A stretch of DNA of 64,000 nt from Halovivax limisalsi (GTDB taxonomy: Archaea; Halobacteriota; Halobacteria; Halobacteriales; Natrialbaceae): NCBI RefSeq assembly GCF_023093535.1, contig NZ_CP095757.1, positions 2,666,001-2,730,000 on the forward strand. Reading direction: 5' to 3'. A program made the translations under genes and the position numbers. Of this stretch, positions 58,842 through 64,000 are shown in pieces (the first letter of the stretch is position 1; each line of letters starts with the position of its first letter). The notes under the pieces are model-generated. The model saw only the letters and a program-made list of their open reading frames with translations, searched no databases and was not told the origin of the DNA.

Positions 58842-60180
58842 CCGGCTCACCTCCGGCGGGTTCACTGCTGACGGGCTCGCCGGGTCCACCCACGCCACCG
58901 GCAGGGTCGTGCCGGCTGAGATCGACCGCGGCGGCGATCTCTTTGCGGTGGCCGAGCAGTCCTTGCGGTCGGTATATCATCAAGAGGATCAGGACAACAC
59001 CGAGGATGATGTACCTGATTTCGTCCATCGCGTTGACGAGGTAATCGAGCAGCGCCAGCGAATCGGGCGAGGCGACCGCGTCGGCGAGGGTTGCCGGGGC
59101 GGATTGATCTCTGTACGACTCGATGACGCGCTGGAGATATCGCGGGCCGTCGTTGACGAACGCGGCGAAGACGAAGCCGCCGATGACGCTGCCGGTGTTC
59201 GACCCCGAACCGCCGACGATCAGCGCGACGAAGATGTAGAACGTCCAGATCGGGCGGATGTGGTTCGGGGTGACGAGGGTCCGCTGACCGAGCCAGAGCA
59301 TGCCGGCGATACCCATCAGCCCGCACCCGAGGACGAACACGACGATCTTCGTTCGATCCGTCCGCTTCCCGAGCGACTTCGCGGCGAGTTCGTCCTCGCG
59401 AATCGCCTTCAACACCCGACCGAACGGCGAGTACGCGATTCTGGTCAGCAACAGGAAGATCACGATGACGAACCCGATCAGGATGAACGTATAGATGTAG
59501 TTCTCCATCACGGAGTCCGGAATCCCGCCCAGCCTAACCCCGACCGAGATGATGGAATCGATGACGTCCCCGATCAGTGGTGTCCCCTGTAACCACGAGA
59601 CCACGCTGTCGGTTCTCGGGGCGCTGATTCCCTGGCCGCCACCGGTCCCCAGTCCACCGGGCAAATTACTGAGCGAATCGGAGAGCACGAGTAATCGGAC
59701 GATCTCCGAGAATCCCAGGGTCACGATCGCGAAATAGTCCGCGCGGACACGCAGTGCGGGGAGCGCGATGATAAACCCGGCGAGACAGGCTACCAGGAAC
59801 CCGACGAGGATTCCGACGGGAATCGGAAGGCCGAGGCCGGCCGGCGAGCCGCTCGGCGAGGCGGTCACGACAGACATCGAGTAGGCCCCCACGCCCATGA
59901 AGCCGATCACGCCGATGTTGAACATGCCAGTGTACCCCCAGTGGAGGTTCAGCGCGAGGGCGCCCATAGCGAAGATCGCCCCGTAGAAGGTGATACGCTG
60001 GAGAAAGCTCATAATGAAGTTGACATCCAGCCCGGCGAGTAAGCCGAGGCCGAAGAAAAATACGTACGTGATCGCGACGACGGCGGTGATCCTGCCCAGG
60101 TCCAAAAACCAGCTCGGACGGACCATCGGCGTCGGCGCATTTTCTTCGCCGTCCGCGTCGGCGTCAGTTTCGGAACTCAT
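58834..60180 (-). CDS. livM: Branched-chain amino-acid ABC transporter permease (LivM)
   Basis: The 448-residue permease has about ten membrane segments from ITAVVAITYVFFFGLGLLAG onward, including NLHWGYTGMFNIGVIGFMGV. The LivM loop LKAIREDELAAKSLGKRTDR near residue 290 couples to the ATPases. The C-terminal membrane part ends GVVLILLMIYRPQGLLGHRK. The N- and C-terminal tails are acidic and Gly-rich. The ATG at 60180 overlaps the livH stop. Confidence 0.95.
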   Translation of the reverse strand: MSSETDADADGEENAPTPMVRPSWFLDLGRITAVVAITYVFFFGLGLLAGLDVNFIMSFLQRITFYGAIFAMGALALNLHWGYTGMFNIGVIGFMGVGAYSMSVVTASPSGSPAGLGLPIPVGILVGFLVACLAGFIIALPALRVRADYFAIVTLGFSEIVRLLVLSDSLSNLPGGLGTGGGQGISAPRTDSVVSWLQGTPLIGDVIDSIISVGVRLGGIPDSVMENYIYTFILIGFVIVIFLLLTRIAYSPFGRVLKAIREDELAAKSLGKRTDRTKIVVFVLGCGLMGIAGMLWLGQRTLVTPNHIRPIWTFYIFVALIVGGSGSNTGSVIGGFVFAAFVNDGPRYLQRVIESYRDQSAPATLADAVASPDSLALLDYLVNAMDEIRYIILGVVLILLMIYRPQGLLGHRKEIAAAVDLSRHDPAGGVGGPGEPVSSEPAGGEPDE

Positions 60181-61295
60181 GCCGTCTCCACACCCCCTAA
60201 CAAGCCGTTCGGTTTGAACACCAGTATCAGAATCATGAGGACGAATGCGGTGACCTTCGAGAGATCCGACGGAATCCAGATTAACGACATGTTCACCGTG
60301 ATCCCGATGACGAGCGACCCGGCGAGCGCCCCGTAAATCGAACCGATTCCGCCGAGGATGACGGCGGCGAAGATCATCAACAGGAGTAACCAGCCGAGGT
60401 TGATCGAGATCGAACCCCGGTCGAGGACGATGAGGTAACCGGAGATCCCGGCGAACGCCGCGCCGATGATCCACGTGGCCGTGATGACGCGTTCCGTTGG
60501 GATCCCCGTAATCAACGCCAGATCCTTGTTGTCCGCCATCGCGCGCATCGACTTCCCGAGTTTGGTCCGCTGTAACAGGAGGTGCAAGCCGACGATGAGG
60601 ACGACCGCGATGACGACGAGCGTCAACTCGTGGGCCGTGAACGGGCCGATATCGGGCGTGCTCGCGGTTACACCGCGCTTTCTATTCGTGAAGATGACGG
60701 CGAGGAGGTACCGCAGCGCCAGCGCGACGCCGACGCTCGCGATGAGCATCGAGATGCCGCCCTGATCTCGCATCTTCTTGTAGACGAGTCGATCGATCGC
60801 CAGCGCGACGAGCACCGTCATCGCACCGGCGACGAGTAAACCGAACAGGATCACCAGCGGCGACGCGAACACCTGTAACCCGACATCCCCGGGTGAGACG
60901 CCGCCCGATTTCGCACGAACCAGTACTAGTTCGCCGACACTGGCAAGGCCCCAGCCGCCGACGAGATACGCGGCGGCCCAACCGCTGAAGGCGCCGGTGG
61001 TGATCAGGTCCCCGTGCGAAAAGTTCGCGAATCGAAGGATGCTGTAGGTCATCGAGAGTCCGACCGCTGCGAGACCGATGTACATCGAATCCCTGATCCC
61101 CCACCAGAGGTACTCGAGTAACGACGTGGCCGTTATGGTCCCGATCACCAACTGGCGGACCAGATCGAGCACCAGTACTCCCATCAGCAGGCCCAGGAAG
61201 AGGCCGACGATGTCCGCACCAGATGTCTGTGAAAGCCGATCCCGCACAGCGGATGCGCTGTCCGAAAATCGACCCTCACTGAGATTCACACCCAT
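60177..61295 (-). CDS. livH: Branched-chain amino-acid ABC transporter permease (LivH)
   Basis: The 372-residue permease starts MGVNLSEGRFSDSASAVRDR. Membrane segments include VGLFLGLLMGVLVLDLVRQL-like and GLAAVGLSMTYSILRFANFS. The LivH loop LGKSMRAMADNKDLALITGI near residue 247 contacts the ATPases, with the C-terminal MILILVFKPNGLLGG. The chain is longer than the ~300-residue norm because of N-terminal residues and a loop near 125 (VRAKSGGVSPGDVGLQ). It is the first gene of the livHMGF operon. Confidence 0.95.
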   Translation of the reverse strand: MGVNLSEGRFSDSASAVRDRLSQTSGADIVGLFLGLLMGVLVLDLVRQLVIGTITATSLLEYLWWGIRDSMYIGLAAVGLSMTYSILRFANFSHGDLITTGAFSGWAAAYLVGGWGLASVGELVLVRAKSGGVSPGDVGLQVFASPLVILFGLLVAGAMTVLVALAIDRLVYKKMRDQGGISMLIASVGVALALRYLLAVIFTNRKRGVTASTPDIGPFTAHELTLVVIAVVLIVGLHLLLQRTKLGKSMRAMADNKDLALITGIPTERVITATWIIGAAFAGISGYLIVLDRGSISINLGWLLLLMIFAAVILGGIGSIYGALAGSLVIGITVNMSLIWIPSDLSKVTAFVLMILILVFKPNGLLGGVETA

Positions 61296-61322
61296 GCCTG
61301 TCTGCGTGTCTATGCCGATGGG

Positions 61323-61330
61323 TATTATAC
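61323..61330 (-). promoter_or_regulatory. TATA box of the livHMGF operon
   Basis: TATTATAC (read on the other strand as GTATAATA) is centred about 31 bp upstream of the livH ATG, giving a leader of only a few bases. Confidence 0.6.
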
Positions 61331-61536
61331 TTCACGCTACCGCCGTGTAAATCGAACTGAATATTCCGCGGTAGGTGGCAGGTTGCTGTTGATGGTAGCA
61401 ACCCAAACCCACGCCACTCGCTATCACTCGACGGTTAAAGGCGGTGCCACTCGACGACGAGGCCTGCACACCGGACTGAGCCCGCTCCCTCGAGAGGGGA
61501 CCGGAATCGGGCATCGAAGCGACTAACGCGACGTGT

Positions 61537-62250
61537 TCACGCCCTGCCGTAGACGGGTACCGCCGCTCCGCTCGTCACCGTCGTCGCATCGCTGCACAGC
61601 ACCGCCATCACGTCAGCGATCTCGCTCGGATCGACCCACGATTCGTGATCCGCGTCGGGCATCATCTCGCGGTTCGTCGGCGTGTCGATGACGCTCGGCA
61701 TGACGCAGTTCGCCCGCACCGTCCCACGATTCTCCGCGGCGAGCGTCTCGGTCAGCAGCCGGATCCCGGCCTTCGAGATGCGATAGGGGCCGTCGCCCTC
61801 GCCGCCTTCGAGCGAGGAGCGGGCGCTGACGTTGACGATCGCACCGTCCGTCTGCCGGAGCGCCGGCAACGCGTGTTTGCTCGCGAGAAACGCAGTCTTC
61901 AGGTTGACGTCCACGAGGAGGTCGAACTCGGAGAGCGGCGTCTCGTCGATCGGCTGACCGCCGCGCCAGGTGCCGGCGACGTTACAGAGCGCGTCGAGTC
62001 GGCCGTGGTCGTCGACGACCCTGTCGACGACGCGTTCGACGGCGGCCTCGTCGGTCAGGTCCGCTCGATAGAAGTGCCGGCGATCGCCCTCGAACGTCCC
62101 ATCCGCTGGGTCCGGTTCGGCGACGTCGATCCCGCAGACCGTCGCGCCGGCGTCGTGAAAGCGATCGACGACGGCACCGCCGAGCGTGCCCGTCGCCCCG
62201 GTGACGATCGCGACCGTCTCCTCGAAGTCGAAGTTCGCGGTTCCTGGCAT
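61537..62250 (-). CDS. Short-chain dehydrogenase/reductase
   Basis: The 237-residue Rossmann-fold enzyme has the cofactor loop TGATGTLGG (residues 17-25), an NVAG motif near 90 and an NVSARSS segment with Ser142 or so. The catalytic Tyr156 and Lys160 lie in PYRISK. VMPSVIDTP near 185 is the substrate-loop start. FEETVAIVTG is the family beginning, so ATG 62250 is chosen over an upstream in-frame start. The substrate is unknown. Confidence 0.92.
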   Translation of the reverse strand: MPGTANFDFEETVAIVTGATGTLGGAVVDRFHDAGATVCGIDVAEPDPADGTFEGDRRHFYRADLTDEAAVERVVDRVVDDHGRLDALCNVAGTWRGGQPIDETPLSEFDLLVDVNLKTAFLASKHALPALRQTDGAIVNVSARSSLEGGEGDGPYRISKAGIRLLTETLAAENRGTVRANCVMPSVIDTPTNREMMPDADHESWVDPSEIADVMAVLCSDATTVTSGAAVPVYGRA

Positions 62251-62350
62251 GGGTGGACGTAGGGCGCTCGGCCGCATCAATATCGGGGGTCCGCCCTCAC
62301 TGCCGACGCGGACGACCACCGATGACGTGAGACGGACAACGAAACGTTGA

Positions 62351-62358
62351 TTATATTA
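62351..62358 (+). promoter_or_regulatory. TATA box of the lipoprotein gene at 62377
   Basis: TTATATTA lies about 23 bp before the ATG, preceded by a CGAAACG sequence resembling a factor-B element. A leaderless start at ATG 62377 fits; an upstream TTG at 62347 does not. Confidence 0.6.
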
Positions 62359-62376
62359 CACCATCTCGCCGTCAGT

Positions 62377-62883
62377 ATGGGATGTGACAGCGCCGCCGTC
62401 GATCGGCGTCGACTCCTCGGCGGGGTCGCAACCGTTGCGGCCGGTAGCGTGGCCGGTTGCTCGGACCTCGTCAACTGGATCGGCGATCAGGTGCTCGGCG
62501 ACGTCAACGTTTTCAACGAGACGACGAATCGCCTCGATGGCTCGATCGTGATCACGGCCCCGAGCGGCGAGTCCGCGCTCGACACCACCTTCGACCTGCC
62601 GCCCGGCGGGGAGAACGGTGACGGCTCGACGGCCTCGACCGACGAAGATGGAGCCAGCGTCTTCGAGGACGTCTGGACCGACGCGGGTACCTACGACGTG
62701 CGGGTCGCCCTGGCCGACGGCCACGAGGTGGATGGCGAATCCGCGGCCTCGGTCTCGGCGACCATCGAGAAGCCGGACGACGAGATGCTCGCCGTCGTCA
62801 TCGGTGCGGCAGACGTCGAGGATCCGATCGCGTTCGCGACGGGAACCGAGATGACCGATTTCCAGAATAATCTCCTCGAATGA
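62377..62883 (+). CDS. Tat-exported lipoprotein, hypothetical
   Basis: The 168-residue product starts MGCDSAAVDRRRLLGGVATV with a twin-arginine motif and lipobox Cys28 (GSVAGC). The mature part is beta-rich: VNVFNETTNRLDGSIVITAP, SALDTTFDLPPGG, VFEDVWTDAGTYDVRVALAD and AVVIGAADVEDPIAFATGTE. This looks like an immunoglobulin-like or Ig-repeat fold of haloarchaeal surface lipoproteins. An acidic loop (NGDGSTASTDEDGAS) interrupts it. It is probably anchored to the membrane surface; ligand unknown. Confidence 0.75.
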   Translation: MGCDSAAVDRRRLLGGVATVAAGSVAGCSDLVNWIGDQVLGDVNVFNETTNRLDGSIVITAPSGESALDTTFDLPPGGENGDGSTASTDEDGASVFEDVWTDAGTYDVRVALADGHEVDGESAASVSATIEKPDDEMLAVVIGAADVEDPIAFATGTEMTDFQNNLLE

Positions 62884-62941
62884 CGGCGCGGTTCGCGGTC
62901 CCGCACCGGGAGGGCGGCGCGCCGAGATCGCACGCCACCCG

Positions 62942-63331
62942 TTACCCCTCCAGGACAGTGAGCGACAGCCGTCGCGTGCGCGGGCCGTCGCACTCGACCA
63001 GCAGGATCGACTGCCAGGTGCCGAGCGCGAGGGATCCGTCCCGGATCGGCACGGAGACGGACGGTCCCAGTATCGTCGCGCGCAGGTGGGCGTCCGCGTT
63101 ATTGTCGAGTCGATCGTGGGCGTGGCCCTCGTCGGGGACGAGGTCGGCGAGAAACCCCTCGATATCCTCGCGTAGCCGCGGTTCGTTCTCCTGGATCGCG
63201 AGCGCCGCCGTCGTGTGCTCGACGAAGACCGTACAGGTACCCGTATCACAGTCCGGCGAGATCGCGTCGGCGACCCGGTCGGTGACGTCGACGGTCGTCG
63301 TGCGAGCGTCGGTCTCGACCCGCAGTTCCAT
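62942..63331 (-). CDS. YjbQ/UPF0047-family protein
   Basis: The 129-residue protein begins MELRVETDARTTTVDVTDRV. The conserved metal- and substrate-binding segments VFVEHTTAALAIQENEPRLR (~residues 40-60) and HAHDRLDNNADAHLRATILG (~75-95) are intact, followed by LALGTWQSILLVECDGPRTR. Members show thiamine-phosphate-synthase-like activity in some studies. The frame opens at 63358, but the extra residues are unlike the family start. Convergent with the lipoprotein gene. Confidence 0.9.
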   Translation of the reverse strand: MELRVETDARTTTVDVTDRVADAISPDCDTGTCTVFVEHTTAALAIQENEPRLREDIEGFLADLVPDEGHAHDRLDNNADAHLRATILGPSVSVPIRDGSLALGTWQSILLVECDGPRTRRLSLTVLEG

Positions 63332-63490
63332 ACGGCTGCCGGCGACTCCCACGCACAAATTCGTTCCGCCGGAACGGTGGTCCGACGACGGACCCGTCGT
63401 CGTAACGGCGATCGGCCGATTCCGCGCCTCATGTGGCGACTCGACGCTCCCGACGAGTCGTCGGACCGTCGAACCGGTGCGTCGTGCGGG

Positions 63491-64000
63491 TCAGGCGAGC
63501 CAGTCCTCGGGCTTGGTGTCGTAGTCGACGTCGTCCGCGGCGAGGTGCTCGACCTCGTCCCAGGAGACCCGCTCCGCACTCGCCTCCTCGCCGTCGTAGC
63601 GGAGTTTGATCCCGCGCTCCTCCGGTTCGGGTTCTCGGTTGCGACGCTTTGCGACCTCCACGTCGTGGTCGTCGATCTCCTTGCGAATGGTCAGCAGGTT
63701 CACCGGGCGCCCCCAGAGTTCGAAGAGGCGTTCGAGGACGTCCTGGGCCTGGGCGAAGTCGAGTTCGATGCCGTTGTACTCGTGTTCGAGCAGGAGTTCG
63801 CCCGCGTTGGCGTAGTTGCCGTCGGCGACCGTGATCGTCGGCTTGCCGAAGTTGGTAAACTGCAAGAGGAGTTTGCGTTTGACGTCCGCGGGGTCCGTGC
63901 TGGCGACGTGGAACTCCCCGGTCGCCCGCGAGTACTCGTAGGTGAAGTAGTCGTTCGTCCGGATGAACTCGGGCGTCAGGAACTCGTCGAGGAACGTCAC
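63491..64000 (-). CDS. SpoVR-family protein (C-terminal part, cut by right edge)
   Basis: The 169 visible residues (the true start lies beyond the right edge) contain FLDEFLTPEFIRTNDYFTYE, KRKLLLQFTNFGKPTITVAD and GNYANAGELLLEHEYNGIEL then DFAQAQDVLERLFELWGRPV, the C-terminal signatures of SpoVR/YcgB proteins. In bacteria and haloarchaea SpoVR proteins usually accompany a PrkA-type kinase and a DUF444 protein and are linked to stress or starvation. The KPEDWLA C-terminus is complete. Confidence 0.92.
   Translation of the reverse strand: MTFLDEFLTPEFIRTNDYFTYEYSRATGEFHVASTDPADVKRKLLLQFTNFGKPTITVADGNYANAGELLLEHEYNGIELDFAQAQDVLERLFELWGRPVNLLTIRKEIDDHDVEVAKRRNREPEPEERGIKLRYDGEEASAERVSWDEVEHLAADDVDYDTKPEDWLA

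Noticed and set aside
1-64000. Search for tRNA, rRNA, CRISPR and transposase genes
   Set aside because: No cloverleaf with GTTCGA-type T-arm, no repeat-spacer array and no recombinase or transposase motif was seen anywhere in the window.

Overview
This 64 kb window looks like chromosomal DNA from a halophilic archaeon (class Halobacteria). The DNA is GC-rich and genes are densely packed on both strands. The proteins are strongly acidic, many transcripts look leaderless (TATA-like box 24-31 bp before the start codon), and exported proteins carry twin-arginine signals, several followed by a lipobox Cys. Typical haloarchaeal genes are present: GfcR, PccX, ferredoxin-dependent 2-oxoacid oxidoreductase KorAB, paired TrkA-C membrane proteins and many haloarchaeal conserved hypotheticals. 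I found no rRNA, tRNA, CRISPR array, integrase or intact transposase, so this is mostly core genome.

Layout. 1-3.5 kb: korB (cut by the left edge) and korA, a flavin reductase and a pyridoxamine-phosphate-oxidase-like protein. 3.5-8 kb: a frameshifted relic of methylmalonyl-CoA epimerase, a secreted Cys-containing protein, intact epimerase (mce), a miniature band-7-like membrane protein and methylmalonyl-CoA mutase large subunit. 8-19 kb: two coupled TrkA-C membrane proteins, an acetyltransferase, an acyl-CoA synthetase, a PQQ-type beta-propeller lipoprotein, an S9 peptidase, a haloarchaeal hypothetical and a DUF892 protein. 19-27 kb: a short adenylate-forming-enzyme-like protein and a chaperone block (dnaJ, a PRC-barrel-like protein, dnaK, an enlarged grpE), all on the minus strand. 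27-33 kb: a carbohydrate ABC importer, with the binding protein convergent to the ATPase and permease genes. 33-46 kb: a SatD-like regulator with a membrane partner, a NOL1/NOP2/Sun RNA methyltransferase with a partner protein, aldo/keto reductase, DUF2071, PAPS-reductase-family enzyme, a PLP aminotransferase, a PhoD-like phosphatase and small proteins. 46-51 kb: glutaredoxin, then gfcR, a sugar-acid dehydratase and a KDPG aldolase on one strand, then a tandem DUF2391 membrane protein. 51-55 kb: propionyl-CoA carboxylase pccB-pccX-pccA. 55-61 kb: a branched-chain amino-acid type ABC importer. 61-64 kb: an SDR, a lipoprotein, a YjbQ protein and a SpoVR-family protein cut by the right edge.

How it fits together. 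PccABX, Mce and McmA convert propionyl-CoA to succinyl-CoA. KorAB handles 2-oxoacids with ferredoxin. The dehydratase and KDPG aldolase fit the semi-phosphorylative Entner-Doudoroff route, and GfcR is the known haloarchaeal regulator of that route. Two complete importers, one for sugar and one for amino-acid-like substrates, supply the cell.

The most unusual signals are non-coding. A composite intergenic element occurs twice (about 38.8 kb and 46.3 kb) with two shared sequence blocks at conserved order, each copy beside tandem perfect hairpins. A third hairpin array lies at 44.8 kb. A cluster of ATTGT/ACAAT inverted repeats lies between the sugar importer and satD. An A+T-rich island with a perfect inverted repeat precedes the amino-acid binding protein.
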